From: Nocardia sp. CDC159
Lineage (GTDB): Bacteria; Actinomycetota; Actinomycetes; Mycobacteriales; Mycobacteriaceae
Assembly (NCBI RefSeq): GCF_023740735.1
Contig: NZ_JAMRXH010000007.1
Coordinates: 62,001 to 126,000 of the forward strand
DNA: 64,000 nucleotides
Direction of reading: 5' to 3'
Position 1 is the stretch's first letter. Every line of letters starts with the position of its first letter. The notes beneath the pieces are model-generated. The model was not told the origin of the DNA. It saw only the letters and a list, made by a program, of their open reading frames with translations, and ran no database searches. Shown piece after piece: positions 54,454-63,981 of the stretch. A program made the translations under genes and the position numbers.

Positions 54454-54837
54454 CTACTTGCGCCACCACCCGGTCCACCGCCTGCTCTCGGACACGAAAT
54501 GGAACGAATCCGTACGCAGTCCGAGGAAACTCGCGCCGCGCGACATATCGTCCATGCCGGGCGCGGTGAGATCGGCGAGCGGAATGCGGCTCAGGGTGTC
54601 GTGCAGACCGGTGGGCGCGGAGATCTGGTGCTGCGCGGCCTGGCGCAGGGCGATGCGGGCCTGCTGCTGCGCCTCGACCTCGGCGGCGCATTCGGGGCAT
54701 TTCGCGAGATGTTCGGCGGCGCGCAGATAGGCGTTCATGCGCAGCTCGCCGTCGACGTAGGCGGCGATGGCCTCACTGGCCAGATGCTCGGTGGGGGCGA
54801 ATCGGGGCCGGTTCGCCGCGGCATCTTCGCCACTCAT
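54454..54837 (-). CDS. rseA: Anti-sigma-E factor RseA
   Basis: The 127-residue zinc-binding anti-sigma factor has the ZAS motif H-x3-C-x2-C (His43, Cys47, Cys50 in HLAKCPECAAE). It is soluble, as in mycobacteria. It inhibits SigE, encoded 64 bases upstream on the same strand. ATG 54837 was chosen because MSGEDAAANRP begins the family-like region; the longer frame adds low-complexity sequence. Confidence 0.9.
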   Translation of the reverse strand: MSGEDAAANRPRFAPTEHLASEAIAAYVDGELRMNAYLRAAEHLAKCPECAAEVEAQQQARIALRQAAQHQISAPTGLHDTLSRIPLADLTAPGMDDMSRGASFLGLRTDSFHFVSESRRWTGWWRK

Positions 54838-54901
54838 ACGGTGCACACCCTTCCGACGGACAACAGCTGCGTCGGGGACTGCCGCCCGATGGCGGCCGCG
54901 G

Positions 54902-55603
54902 TCACCCGACCTTCTCGTCAGCGGCGTACCGCTGCTGAGAACCATTATGCGCAAGGTACTCCCGCAGTGCCTGGCGGCCACGGTGGATGCGGCTGCGCAC
55001 GGTGCCGAGCTTCACCCCCAGCGTCGCGCCGATCTCTTCGTAGGACAGGCCCTCGATGTCGCACAGGACCACGGCCGCGCGGAACTCCGGCGGCAGCGCG
55101 TCGAGTGCCGACTGCAGATCGGGGTCCAGCCGGGCGTCGTGGTAGGCCTGCTCGGGACCAGGGCCCTCGGCGGGCACGCGGTCGTAGTCGTCGGGCAGGG
55201 CCTCCATGCGGATCCGGTTGCGCCGACGGACCATGTCGAGGAACAGGTTGGTCGTGATGCGGTGCAACCAGCCCTCGAAGGTGCCGGGCTGATAGCTGGA
55301 CAGGGAGCGGAACACCCGGATGAACGTGTCCTGCGTCAGATCCTCGGCGTCCTGCGGATCGCCGGTCAGCCGGTAGGCCAGCCGGTAGACCCGGTCGGCA
55401 TGCTCGCGGACCAGTTCCTCCCAGGTCGGCATCATTTCCCGGTCGCCGGTGGCATCGAAGGCCGCGGTGCCGGTCAGGGGCTCGAGGGAGTCGGCCGGGA
55501 CATCGGTCTGTCCGGCGGCAATGGGCAGCTGGTAATCGGCCGTGCCGTCGTTCGGCAGGCTCGACTCGGGCAGGGTGGCGAACTCACGCGCCGCATCGAC
55601 CAT
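54902..55603 (-). CDS. sigE: ECF RNA polymerase sigma factor SigE
   Basis: The 233-residue ECF sigma factor has region 2 (about 60-130: [34 protein letters not shown]) and region 4 (about 160-220: [42 protein letters not shown]), with a variable N-terminal extension. It controls the envelope-stress response. An AGGAGG site lies 14 bases before ATG 55603, which is a long spacing. The upstream region has its own candidate SigE promoter. Confidence 0.95.
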   Translation of the reverse strand: MVDAAREFATLPESSLPNDGTADYQLPIAAGQTDVPADSLEPLTGTAAFDATGDREMMPTWEELVREHADRVYRLAYRLTGDPQDAEDLTQDTFIRVFRSLSSYQPGTFEGWLHRITTNLFLDMVRRRNRIRMEALPDDYDRVPAEGPGPEQAYHDARLDPDLQSALDALPPEFRAAVVLCDIEGLSYEEIGATLGVKLGTVRSRIHRGRQALREYLAHNGSQQRYAADEKVG

Positions 55604-55676
55604 GTGGATGGGGGTTACCTCCTACTCGGGGACCGTGGCCGGCGCTACAACACGACACTGGGTCGGGTACCGAAAG

Positions 55677-55704
55677 CAACCGAATTTCCGGATCGGTTGT
55701 TCCC
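55677..55704 (-). promoter_or_regulatory. Candidate SigE-dependent autoregulatory promoter
   Basis: On the minus strand GGGAAC (55704-55699) is followed after 16 bases by CGGTTG (55682-55677), close to the ECF/SigE consensus GGGAAC...cGTT. It would place the sigE transcript start about 65 bases before the ATG. Confidence 0.55.
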
Positions 55705-55855
55705 GGAGCGCCGCCGAGCGGTCGGTCGGCCTTTGCGTAGCCCTAACTCTGTCGGGTCCCGATGTGCCCGTCGTATGGGGAGGCTGAGGGACACCTGAGA
55801 AAAAAGGGGCGGCGATCCCGCATCGTCGTTCGCCACGCGGGCGGTCCTCCGCCAT

Positions 55856-55861
55856 TAGCCT
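55856..55861 (+). promoter_or_regulatory. Candidate leaderless -10 element (TAGCCT)
   Basis: TAGCCT lies seven bases before the methyltransferase GTG at 55869. Confidence 0.5.
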
Positions 55862-55868
55862 CATACCC

Positions 55869-56516
55869 GTGAGTCAGTTATCCACCGCAGCGGCCCTGCA
55901 GCGCAACCTCGCCTACGTCGAGGAGTCGGTCGTCGAGGACGAGATTCTCGTCGCGGCGCGGGAGCGGGCCACCGAGCTGGGCGCCGCGCCGGTGCCGCCG
56001 TCGGTGGGTGCTTTGCTGAGCATGTACGCCCAGTTGTTGGGCGCCCGGGCGGTCGTCGAGGTCGGCACCGGCGCCGGGATCAGCGGGCTGTGGCTGCTGG
56101 ACGGCATGCGCGAGGACGGCACGCTCACGACCATCGACTCCGAGCCGGAACATCAGCGCGCGGCCAAGGACGCCTTCCGCACGGCCGACATCCCGCCCGC
56201 GCGCACCCGGCTGATCAACGGGCGCGCGCTGGATGTGTTGCCGCGCTTGGCCGATGGCGCCTACGACCTGGTCTTCATCGATGCGGCGCCGCTCGAGCAT
56301 CCGCAGTACGTCGCCCAGGGTGTGCGGCTGCTCCGCGAGGGCGGTGCGATCCTGCTGCACAACGCCCTGCTGGGCGGGCGCGTTCCCGATCCGGCGCAAC
56401 GCGATCCGGCCACCCAGGCGGTGCGCGCGGCCACCCGGGCCATCGCCGAGGATCCGGATCTGACCTGCGTGCTGATTCCGGTCGGGGACGGATTGCTCTG
56501 CGCGTCCCGGGGATGA
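55869..56516 (+). CDS. O-methyltransferase (Rv1220c-like)
   Basis: The 215-residue product is a class I SAM-dependent O-methyltransferase of the caffeoyl-CoA type: [15 protein letters not shown] (motif I), [18 protein letters not shown] (motif II) and [17 protein letters not shown]. Substrate unknown. It is divergent from sigE in the same way as Rv1220c. GTG 55869 is used. Confidence 0.9.
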   Translation: MSQLSTAAALQRNLAYVEESVVEDEILVAARERATELGAAPVPPSVGALLSMYAQLLGARAVVEVGTGAGISGLWLLDGMREDGTLTTIDSEPEHQRAAKDAFRTADIPPARTRLINGRALDVLPRLADGAYDLVFIDAAPLEHPQYVAQGVRLLREGGAILLHNALLGGRVPDPAQRDPATQAVRAATRAIAEDPDLTCVLIPVGDGLLCASRG

Positions 56517-56598
56517 TTGACCCGGCGCAGCCTGGGTATCGCCGAAGCTGAACGTCGGCCGGTACGGCGAGCCCGGCCCGCTGAGCTGAGGTGATCAT

Positions 56599-57327
56599 AT
56601 GCCAATCCCGGATCGTATTGTCGCGGAGGCGTTTTCGGTGCTGGCGCGGGTGCGCCACGCGCGCGTGTTCCATCCCGAGGGCCTGCCGCTGACCGGCGCG
56701 CTGCATGCGGTCGACGACGACTACGCCCGCATCATCGGCGCCCGGGACAAGCCGGTGCTGGCCCGCATGTCCAAGGCCACCAGCATGCCCGGCGGCATCC
56801 CGGACGCCCTGGGATTGGCTGTGCGGGTACTGGATTGGCAGAACCGGCCGTGGGATCTGGCCCTGGCCACCACCGGCACCGGCGCGCTCGGGCGGTTCGT
56901 GCTGCGCCCGGTGCGCAGCTGGGCCGCGGCCCGCTACGGCAGCCTGATGGCCTATTCGTTCTTCGGCGGCCCGCCCGAGTGGGTGTTCGCCGAACCGGAT
57001 CACGCTCAGCCGCAATCGGTTTCGCTGGAGGCGCTGTGCCGGTTCCGGGACGGGAACCGGCTCGGTTTCGTGCTGCGGGCGGCCTCGCTGCTGGGTCCGG
57101 CCCGCACCCTGGCCGAGATCACGGTGTCGCGCCCGGAGATCGGCGAGCACGCCGCCCCGGGCTTCTTCGATCCGGTGCTGAATCTGCCGCAGGAAGTGGA
57201 GCTGCTGCCGCGCGCGGTGGCCAGCGTGCGGGAATGGGCATACGCCGGGAGCAGGCGGGGGCGCGGGGAGCGGGCGCCGGTGGCCGAGGAGGGGTTGGCC
57301 GCCTTCCAGGGGCGCGAGCCCCACTGA
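56599..57327 (+). CDS. Conserved protein of unknown function, possibly catalase-like fold
   Basis: The 242-residue product has RVRHARVFHPEGLPLTGALHA, KPVLARMSKATSMPGGIPDALGLAVRVLD and DPVLNLPQEVELLPR. The wording faintly recalls the catalase/SrpA fold and similar actinobacterial proteins, but no haem ligand motif is certain. ATG 56599 is used. It lies between the methyltransferase and the TetR-ABC operon and has no clear functional link. Confidence 0.6.
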   Translation: MPIPDRIVAEAFSVLARVRHARVFHPEGLPLTGALHAVDDDYARIIGARDKPVLARMSKATSMPGGIPDALGLAVRVLDWQNRPWDLALATTGTGALGRFVLRPVRSWAAARYGSLMAYSFFGGPPEWVFAEPDHAQPQSVSLEALCRFRDGNRLGFVLRAASLLGPARTLAEITVSRPEIGEHAAPGFFDPVLNLPQEVELLPRAVASVREWAYAGSRRGRGERAPVAEEGLAAFQGREPH

Positions 57328-57369
57328 AATTGGGGGCGAAACGCCAGGTAAAAGGCTCTTGCCCGCCTA

Positions 57370-57405
57370 TTGAACGCCCGTTTAGTATATTGAACATGTG
57401 TTTAA
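57370..57405. promoter_or_regulatory. Two tandem TetR-type operator sites overlapping the TetR promoter and start
   Basis: TTGAACGCCCGTTTA (57370-57384) and TTGAACATGTGTTTAA (57390-57405) are near-palindromes with the same half-sites, TTGAAC and GTTTA(A), exactly 20 bases apart. Between them TATATT (57386-57391) is six bases before the GTG at 57398, so the second site covers the likely transcription and translation start. Confidence 0.65.
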
Positions 57406-58060
57406 GAGAGCAGCCGTATCGGAAGGATCCTCCGACGATCTGAGCACCCGCGCCCGCATCCGCGACGCCGCCATCGTCACCTTCGGCGAGCAGGGTTTCG
57501 GGGTGGGGGTGCGTGCCATCGCCGCCGCGGCCGGCGTGTCCCCGGGCCTGGTGAACCATCATTTCGGTTCCAAGGACGGGCTGCGCGAGGCCTGCGACGA
57601 CTACGTCCGTGATTTGATCCGGGAATACAAGACCGAATACATTCGCCACCCCTCGCCGTCGGGTGTGCTCGAAGCCCTCGCGGAGATAGAGGATTTCGCG
57701 CCCTATATCGGCTACCTCATGCGTAGCTTCCAGGCCGGGGGTGCGCTGACGGTGACCATGTTCGAGCACATGGTCGAGGACGTGGAGGGTTACCTCCGCG
57801 CCGGAATCGAAGCCGGAACGCTACGCCCGCAACGGGATTTGCGGGCGACCGCACGATATATGGCACTGCACAACGGCGGGGGGTTCTTCCTGTTCCTCCA
57901 GCTCCACTCCGCCAGGCATGACGGAAAGCTCGACTACCGCCAGGCCCTGCGCGAATACGCCGACCAGGTCATGCTGCCCGCGGCCGACATCTTCACCAAC
58001 GGCCTGTTCACCGATTCGATGATGCTGGACACCCTGCTGAACCAGAGCGGTGAACCTTAA
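57398..58060 (+). CDS. TetR-family regulator (Rv1219c-like) of the adjacent ABC exporter
   Basis: The 220-residue product has an N-terminal HTH (about 18-60: RARIRDAAIVTFGEQGFGVGVRAIAAAAGVSPGLVNHHFGSKDGLREA) and a helical ligand domain. GTG 57398 is supported by TATATT six bases upstream; no later start preserves the domain. It precedes the two ABC exporter genes by 18 bases, as Rv1219c precedes Rv1218c-Rv1217c, where it represses multidrug efflux. Confidence 0.9.
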   Translation: MFKRAAVSEGSSDDLSTRARIRDAAIVTFGEQGFGVGVRAIAAAAGVSPGLVNHHFGSKDGLREACDDYVRDLIREYKTEYIRHPSPSGVLEALAEIEDFAPYIGYLMRSFQAGGALTVTMFEHMVEDVEGYLRAGIEAGTLRPQRDLRATARYMALHNGGGFFLFLQLHSARHDGKLDYRQALREYADQVMLPAADIFTNGLFTDSMMLDTLLNQSGEP

Positions 58061-58078
58061 ATCTCACAAGGAGATCCG

Positions 58079-59011
58079 ATGTCATCGGCAATCAGTGTCC
58101 GAGATCTGCACAAGCATTTCGGACAGGTGCACGCCCTCGACGGTCTCGACCTCGAGGTCGCCGAGGGGGAGGTGCACGGATTTCTCGGCCCCAACGGTGC
58201 CGGTAAATCGACCACCATCCGAATCCTGCTCGGCATTCTCGCCAGGACCTCGGGCGAGGCGCGGGTGCTCGGCCGCGATCCGTGGTCCGATGCGGTCGCA
58301 CTGCACCACGATCTCGCCTACGTGCCGGGCGATGTCACCCTGTGGCCCACGCTGTCGGGTGGGGAGATCATCGATCTGCTGGCCCGCATGCGCGGCGGGC
58401 TGAACCCGGACCGCCGGGCCGAGCTGATCGAGCGCTTCGAACTCGATCCGCGCAAGAAGGCCCGCACCTATTCCAAGGGCAACCGGCAGAAGGTCGCCCT
58501 GGTCTCGGCGTTCTCCTCCAACGCCGAACTGCTGCTGCTCGACGAGCCGACCTCGGGCCTGGATCCGTTGATGGAACAGGTCTTCCGCGAATGCGCCCGC
58601 GAGGCGGCCGAGCGCGGCGCGACCGTGCTGCTGTCCAGCCACATCCTCTCGGAGGTGGAGGCGCTGTGCGATCGGGTCACGATCATTCGCGAGGGCAGGA
58701 CCGTGGAGAGCGGCACCCTCGCCGAGATGCGGCATCTGTCGCGCACCTCCATCAGGGCCGAATTGCTCGGCGATCCGGGCGATCTCGGCCGTATCGCGGG
58801 GGTGGAGGATGTCAGCATCGAGGATCACACGCTGCACTGCCAGGTGGACAGTGAACATCTGGGCGAGCTGATCCGGGTGCTCGGCGACGCCGGGGTGCGC
58901 AGCCTGATCAGCCAGCCGCCGACGCTGGAGGAGCTGTTCCTGCGGCACTACTCGACCGACGGTCGCGGCACCGCGAAGTCGGCGCACAAGCTCGCGGAGG
59001 CATCGAAATGA
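58079..59011 (+). CDS. ABC exporter ATP-binding protein (Rv1218c-like)
   Basis: The 310-residue ATPase has Walker [10 protein letters not shown] (37-45), a Q-loop near [10 protein letters not shown], signature-region [11 protein letters not shown] (degenerate LSGGQ, as in ABC-2 drug/antibiotic exporters), Walker [14 protein letters not shown] and an [10 protein letters not shown]-loop. The C-terminal extension is typical of CcmA-like exporters. ATG 58079 follows an AAGGAGAT site. Its stop overlaps the permease start. Confidence 0.93.
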   Translation: MSSAISVRDLHKHFGQVHALDGLDLEVAEGEVHGFLGPNGAGKSTTIRILLGILARTSGEARVLGRDPWSDAVALHHDLAYVPGDVTLWPTLSGGEIIDLLARMRGGLNPDRRAELIERFELDPRKKARTYSKGNRQKVALVSAFSSNAELLLLDEPTSGLDPLMEQVFRECAREAAERGATVLLSSHILSEVEALCDRVTIIREGRTVESGTLAEMRHLSRTSIRAELLGDPGDLGRIAGVEDVSIEDHTLHCQVDSEHLGELIRVLGDAGVRSLISQPPTLEELFLRHYSTDGRGTAKSAHKLAEASK

Positions 59012-60663
59012 CCACCGCCACCGTCGCTCGCCACCGCTGCGCCGAAAGTGCGCGCACCGGTTCGAATTTCACCGGCACGCTCCAACTGCTGCGGCTGTAT
59101 CTGCGCCGCGACCGCATCGTAGGGCCGCTGTGGGTGCTGCTGCTGTCGCTGCCACTCGGGCCCACCTATATCGCGAGCACCGAGCGGGTGATGGGCAGCC
59201 CGGCGGAACTGGCGAACTACGCGCACACCATCAACACCAGTCCGGCTCAGCTGGCCATGTACGGACCGGCCTACAGCGAAACGCTGGGCGGTGTCGGCAT
59301 GTGGAAGGCCGGGCCGTTCTACACCTTCATCGCGATCGCCACGATTCTCGTCCTCATCCGGCACACCCGGGCCGAGGAGGAGAACGGGCGCGAGGAGCTG
59401 GTGGCCTCGACGCGAATCGGGCGCTACGCCAATACGACCGCGGCCCTGCTGCTCACCTGCGGCGCGGCGCTGCTCACCGGACTGCTCGCGACGGTGAGCG
59501 TGACGGGCGCGGGGGTGCCCGGCGGCGGCGCGCTGGCATTCGGACTCGCGATGGCCGGTTGCGGCATCGTTTTCGCCGGGGTGGCCGCGGTCGCGGCCCA
59601 GCTGAGTACCAGCGCGCGGACCGCACGGGGCATTGCCTTCGCGGTGCTGGGCACGACCTTCGTGCTACGGGCCATCGGCGACGTGCGCGCGGTCGACGGT
59701 CCGGCCGACGTCTTCACTTGGCTTTCCCCGCAGGGCTGGTCGCTGCAGACCCGGCCGTTCGCGGAAGACAACCTCGCGGTGCTCGGCTTGCACGCCGTGA
59801 CCGCGGCGGTGCTGATCGGGGTGGCGTACGCCCTGCTGGCGCGCCGTGACCTGGGCGCGGGGCTGATCGCGGAGCGACCCGGCCGCGCGGCCGCCGGTCC
59901 CGCCCTGGCCGGGCCGTTCGGGCTCGCCTGGCGGCTGCAGCGCGGCACCCTGATCGCGTGGACCGTCGGACTCGGGTTGTACGGGCTGCTGTTGGGTAGC
60001 GTCATCCACGAGGTCAGCGATTCGCTCGGACGCAACAGGGCGCTGACCGATCTTTTGGCTCGGCTCGGTGGCTCGCAGGCGCTCGAGGACGCGTTCGTCG
60101 CCATGGGGTATACGGCGCTGGGCATGATCGCGGCCGCCTACGCCATATCCGCGGCGCTGCGGCTGCATTCGGAGGAGGGCAGTCAACGGGCGGAGAGTGT
60201 GCTCACCGGCTCGGTGAGCAGGATCCGCTGGGTCGCATCGCATCTGGTCTTCGCATTGCTCGGACCCGTGGTGGCGCTGCTCGTCTCGGGCCTCGTCGGC
60301 GGGTTGGCCTACGGCCTGGCCACCCACGATGTCGGCGGCAAACTGCCCCGAGTGCTCGCCGCGGCGCTGGTGCAGACGCCGATCATCTGGTTGTTCGCCG
60401 GTGTCGCAATGGTGCTGTTCGGCTGGTTGCCGCGTTGGGCGCCGGTGGCGTGGGGGGTGTTCACCGCCGGGATCGCGCTGTTCCTGCTGGGTTCGCTCGC
60501 CGGTATGCCGGGGTGGATCCAACGCCTGGATCCCTACGGCCATCTGCCCAGGATCCCGGCGGAGTCGTTCCGCGCCGCGCCGGTATCGATCATGCTGGTG
60601 GCGGCCGCGGCGCTGATCGCGCTGGGGCTGTTCGGCTTCCGCCGCCGCGACCTGCGCCAGTAG
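59008..60663 (+). CDS. ABC exporter permease (Rv1217c-like)
   Basis: The 551-residue product has about 12 transmembrane helices, in two halves each beginning with a basic cytoplasmic segment ([15 protein letters not shown] and [15 protein letters not shown]), so it may be an internal dimer. It pairs with the preceding ATPase to export drugs or lipids. ATG 59008 overlaps the ATPase stop (ATGA). Confidence 0.9.
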   Translation: MTTATVARHRCAESARTGSNFTGTLQLLRLYLRRDRIVGPLWVLLLSLPLGPTYIASTERVMGSPAELANYAHTINTSPAQLAMYGPAYSETLGGVGMWKAGPFYTFIAIATILVLIRHTRAEEENGREELVASTRIGRYANTTAALLLTCGAALLTGLLATVSVTGAGVPGGGALAFGLAMAGCGIVFAGVAAVAAQLSTSARTARGIAFAVLGTTFVLRAIGDVRAVDGPADVFTWLSPQGWSLQTRPFAEDNLAVLGLHAVTAAVLIGVAYALLARRDLGAGLIAERPGRAAAGPALAGPFGLAWRLQRGTLIAWTVGLGLYGLLLGSVIHEVSDSLGRNRALTDLLARLGGSQALEDAFVAMGYTALGMIAAAYAISAALRLHSEEGSQRAESVLTGSVSRIRWVASHLVFALLGPVVALLVSGLVGGLAYGLATHDVGGKLPRVLAAALVQTPIIWLFAGVAMVLFGWLPRWAPVAWGVFTAGIALFLLGSLAGMPGWIQRLDPYGHLPRIPAESFRAAPVSIMLVAAAALIALGLFGFRRRDLRQ

Positions 60664-60810
60664 CGGTCCGCCGGCGCGTGGTCCGCCTCGTTCAGCGGGG
60701 TGGACCACGGTTGGGCGACCGTGATCGAAATGCCATCGGTTCGAGGTTCGGGTACCGCACGATGGGTATCAGCATCCGGGTACGCGACGGCTGCGATGTG
60801 GAGGACCGTG

Positions 60811-61035
60811 ATGGCAGGTGAGTACGGAATGTTCTTCGGCGAACGTATGCCGCCGGGCTGGCTCATCCCGGCGGTCGTATTCCTGGGCTTCCTGCTGGCC
60901 CTGGCTCTGATTCTGATGCTACTGGTCGCGGGGGCGAACTTCGACGACGATCCGACCATCGTGCCGCTGACGACGCCCGGCTCCTGCGAACCGTTCTGCA
61001 CGCGGCCCACCTCCGCGCCCGTCGTGCCGCGCTGA
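60811..61035 (+). CDS. Small single-pass membrane protein with GSCxPFCT tail, copy 1
   Basis: The 74-residue product has a TM helix (about 16-40: GWLIPAVVFLGFLLALALILMLLVAG), an acidic linker and PGSCEPFCTRP near the C-terminus. A paralogue is encoded about 100 bases downstream. The two Cys could form a disulphide outside the membrane. Function unknown. ATG 60811 was chosen as the first Met before the helix. Confidence 0.6.
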   Translation: MAGEYGMFFGERMPPGWLIPAVVFLGFLLALALILMLLVAGANFDDDPTIVPLTTPGSCEPFCTRPTSAPVVPR

Positions 61036-61132
61036 GCGCCGACCTACCGAGCCGACCGCGCCGGGCGGGTTTTCGCCGCCGCAGCCGATATCATTGGGCG
61101 AGTAAGCGATTCGATGGCGCAGAGGAGCTGCG

Positions 61133-61351
61133 ATGGCGTTCGAACGCGGAGTGATCGTCGGGCATCTGCTGCTACCGCGGGGCTGGCCGGTCCTGGCCGC
61201 CGTGGTGCTCGGGATCATCGTCTTCCTCGCGCTGCTGGTGCTGCTGCTGGTGAACGGCAGCGACTTCCACGAGCAGAGCAGCGTCCCCAGGGGTTCGTGC
61301 TATCCGTTCTGTACGGCCAGTCCGGAGCCCCCGCCGCCCGGATGGCAGTAG
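61133..61351 (+). CDS. Small single-pass membrane protein with GSCxPFCT tail, copy 2
   Basis: The 72-residue product has a TM helix (about 17-40: RGWPVLAAVVLGIIVFLALLVLLLVNG), a short linker and RGSCYPFCTASP, ending in a Pro-rich tail. It is a paralogue of the upstream gene: same length, helix position and Cys motif. A GAGGAG site precedes ATG 61133. It converges on glgC. Function unknown. Confidence 0.6.
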   Translation: MAFERGVIVGHLLLPRGWPVLAAVVLGIIVFLALLVLLLVNGSDFHEQSSVPRGSCYPFCTASPEPPPPGWQ

Positions 61352-61355
61352 CCGG

Positions 61356-62576
61356 CTAGACCCACACGCCCTTGCCGACGGTGACCACGCCACCGTTGCT
61401 GACGGCGAAGCGTTCCCGGTCGCGCTCGAGGTCGACGCCGATGATCTCGCCCTCGCCGACCATCACGTTCTTGTCCAGGATCGCCCGGCGCACAACGGCT
61501 CCCCGGCCGACGCGCACGCCCGGCATGAGCACGCTGCCCTCGACGGTCGCGCCGTCCTCGACGAATACGTTGGAGCTCAACACCGAATTGCGGACGGTCG
61601 CCGCCGACAGGATGCTGCCCGCGCCGACGATCGACTCCTGGGCCAGGCCGCCCTGGGCGAACTTGGCGGGCGGGAGGTTCTCCGCGGCGCCGCGAATCGG
61701 CCAGTGCCGGTTGTAGAGGTTGAAGATCGGGTGCACCGACACCAGATCCATATGGGCGTCGTAGAAGGCGTCGATGGTCCCCACATCGCGCCAGTAGCCG
61801 CGGTCGCGGTCGGTCGAGCCGGGTACGTCGTTGCGGGCGAAGTCGTAGACGCCCGCCTCGCCCTGGGCGACCAGCGCCGGGATGATGTCGCCGCCCATAT
61901 CGTGATCGGAATCGGCGTTGTCGGCGTCGGCGCGGATCGCGTCCACGAGCACCTTGGTGGAGAAGACGTAGTTGCCCATGGACGCGAAGGTCACATTCGG
62001 GTCGTCCGGCGTCCCCGGCGGATGGACGGGCTTCTCCAGAAATCCGGTGATGCGGCCCGATTCGTCGGAATCGATGCAGCCGAACGCGTTCGCCTCGGCG
62101 CGCGGCACCCGGATCCCGGCCACGGTCACCCCGGCCCCGGAGTCGATGTGATGCTGCACCATCTGCTCCGGATCCATCCGGTACACGTGGTCGGCGCCGA
62201 ACACCACGATGTAGTCCGGATCCTCGTCGAAGATGAGGTTCATCGACTGCAGGATCGCGTCGGCGCTGCCGGTGTACCAGCGCGGGCCGAGGCGCTGCTG
62301 GGCGGGCACCGGGGTGATGTACTCGCCGGTGAAACCCGACAGCCGCCAGGTCTGGGAGATGTGCCGGTCCAGCGAATGCGACTTGTACTGGGTGAGTACG
62401 CACAACCGCAGATATCCGGCGTTGACGAGATTGGACAGGACGAAGTCGATCAGCCGGTACGCGCCCCCGAACGGGACCGCGGGTTTGGCACGGTCCTTGG
62501 TGAGCGGGAAGAGCCGCTTGCCCTCACCGCCGGCGAGCACGATCCCGAGTACGTGCGGCTGGCTCCTCACATTCAT
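61356..62576 (-). CDS. glgC: Glucose-1-phosphate adenylyltransferase GlgC
   Basis: GlgC makes ADP-glucose. The 406-residue product has [13 protein letters not shown], the substrate Lys in [40 protein letters not shown], a [13 protein letters not shown] region and a C-terminal left-handed beta-helix. ATG 62576 gives a start like the remembered M. tuberculosis [18 protein letters not shown] 62588 is in frame four codons upstream. Divergent from glgA. Confidence 0.95.
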   Translation of the reverse strand: MNVRSQPHVLGIVLAGGEGKRLFPLTKDRAKPAVPFGGAYRLIDFVLSNLVNAGYLRLCVLTQYKSHSLDRHISQTWRLSGFTGEYITPVPAQQRLGPRWYTGSADAILQSMNLIFDEDPDYIVVFGADHVYRMDPEQMVQHHIDSGAGVTVAGIRVPRAEANAFGCIDSDESGRITGFLEKPVHPPGTPDDPNVTFASMGNYVFSTKVLVDAIRADADNADSDHDMGGDIIPALVAQGEAGVYDFARNDVPGSTDRDRGYWRDVGTIDAFYDAHMDLVSVHPIFNLYNRHWPIRGAAENLPPAKFAQGGLAQESIVGAGSILSAATVRNSVLSSNVFVEDGATVEGSVLMPGVRVGRGAVVRRAILDKNVMVGEGEIIGVDLERDRERFAVSNGGVVTVGKGVWV

Positions 62577-62742
62577 AACGTACTGCATTTTTGGCGCCGT
62601 CTCCGGCGTCGCAGGTTCGCGGCCCCTAGGTCTGGTCGTTCAGCGGTCGAGACTCGCGCGGTTGCGTGCGCGCGATCCGGAGCGTTCGTCGTTACCGGTG
62701 GCAGTCGACCTGCACAAGTGGTCAAGGTCGCAGGGGAGCGTT

Positions 62743-62748
62743 TAGTTT
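62743..62748 (+). promoter_or_regulatory. Candidate leaderless -10 element for glgA (TAGTTT)
   Basis: TAGTTT lies six bases before the GTG at 62755. Confidence 0.5.
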
Positions 62749-62754
62749 GGAGCG

Positions 62755-63981
62755 GTGAGTTTCGGCGCGGATGGCGGTCGCGAGCCGACAGGGCCTGCGG
62801 AGCGGGAACGGTTGCGGGTGGCGATGCTGACCCGCGAATGGCCGCCGGAGGTGTACGGCGGGGCGGGGGTTCATGTCACCGAGCTGGTGTCGCGGCTGCG
62901 GGAGCTCTGCGATGTGACGGTGCACTGCATGGGGGTGGCGCGGGCGGATGCCGTGGTGCACCAAGCGGATCCGTCGCTCTACGCGGCCAATTCGGCGCTG
63001 CAGATGATGTCGGCGCAGCTGCGCATGGCCGATGCGGTGGGCGGGGTGGACGTGGTCCATTCGCACACCTGGTACACCGGTCTGGCCGGACATCTGGCGG
63101 CGACGCTGTACGGGATTCCGCATGTGCTGACCGCGCATTCGCTCGAGCCGCGCCGCCCCTGGAAGGCCGAGCAACTCGGCGGTGGCTATCGGCTGTCGTC
63201 ATGGTCGGAGCGCAACGCCATGGAGTACGCCGATGCCGTCGTCGCCGTCAGCGAGGGTATGCGCCACGATGTGCTCGACGCCTATCCCACCATCGACCCG
63301 GCCCGAGTGCATGTGGTGCACAACGGAATCGACGCCGGGCTGTGGCATCCGGGCGGCCCGGTCGGCGAGGCCCGCGACGTGCTGGGCGAACTCGGCGTGC
63401 GCACCGACCTGCCCATCGCCGCCTTCGTCGGCCGCATCACCCGCCAGAAGGGCGTCGCCCACCTGCTGCACGCCGCCCGCGATTTCGATCCCGACATCCA
63501 GCTGGTGCTGTGCGCCGGGGCGCCCGATACCGCCCAGCTCGAGGCCGAGGTCTCGCAGGCGGTGGCCGAGCTGGCCCGCACCCGCGGCGGCGTGTTCTGG
63601 GTCCGGGAAATGCTCCCCACCGAGCAGGTTCGCCAGATCCTATCCGCCGCAACGGTATTCGTCTGCCCCTCGGTCTACGAACCACTGGGTATCGTGAATC
63701 TCGAGGCCATGGCCTGCGGCACCGCCGTGGTCGCCTCCGACGTCGGCGGCATCCCCGAGGTCGTCGCCGACGGCATCACCGGCCGCCTGGTCCACTACGC
63801 CCCCGACCACCCCGAGGACTACGAACGCGGCCTCGCCGAGGCGGTCAACGCCATCGCCGCCGACCCGGCCCGGGCCGCCGCCCTGGGCAGCGCGGGCCGT
63901 AGCCGCGCCATGGCCGAATTCGACTGGTCGCAGGTCGCCCGCCAAACCGTCGCGCTCTACGACCGGGTCCGCAAGGGCTGA
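62755..63981 (+). CDS. glgA: Alpha-maltose-1-phosphate/glycogen synthase GlgA (GlgM-like, GT4)
   Basis: The 408-residue GT4 glycosyltransferase has VAMLTREWPPEVYGGAGVHVTEL near the N-terminus, VHSHTWYTGLAGHLAA, a donor-binding VGRITRQKGVAHLL and the E-x7-E motif in SVYEPLGIVNLEAMA. In mycobacteria Rv1212c (GlgM) makes maltose-1-phosphate from ADP-glucose supplied by GlgC. Divergent from glgC. GTG 62755 is used. Confidence 0.93.
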   Translation: MSFGADGGREPTGPAERERLRVAMLTREWPPEVYGGAGVHVTELVSRLRELCDVTVHCMGVARADAVVHQADPSLYAANSALQMMSAQLRMADAVGGVDVVHSHTWYTGLAGHLAATLYGIPHVLTAHSLEPRRPWKAEQLGGGYRLSSWSERNAMEYADAVVAVSEGMRHDVLDAYPTIDPARVHVVHNGIDAGLWHPGGPVGEARDVLGELGVRTDLPIAAFVGRITRQKGVAHLLHAARDFDPDIQLVLCAGAPDTAQLEAEVSQAVAELARTRGGVFWVREMLPTEQVRQILSAATVFVCPSVYEPLGIVNLEAMACGTAVVASDVGGIPEVVADGITGRLVHYAPDHPEDYERGLAEAVNAIAADPARAAALGSAGRSRAMAEFDWSQVARQTVALYDRVRKG

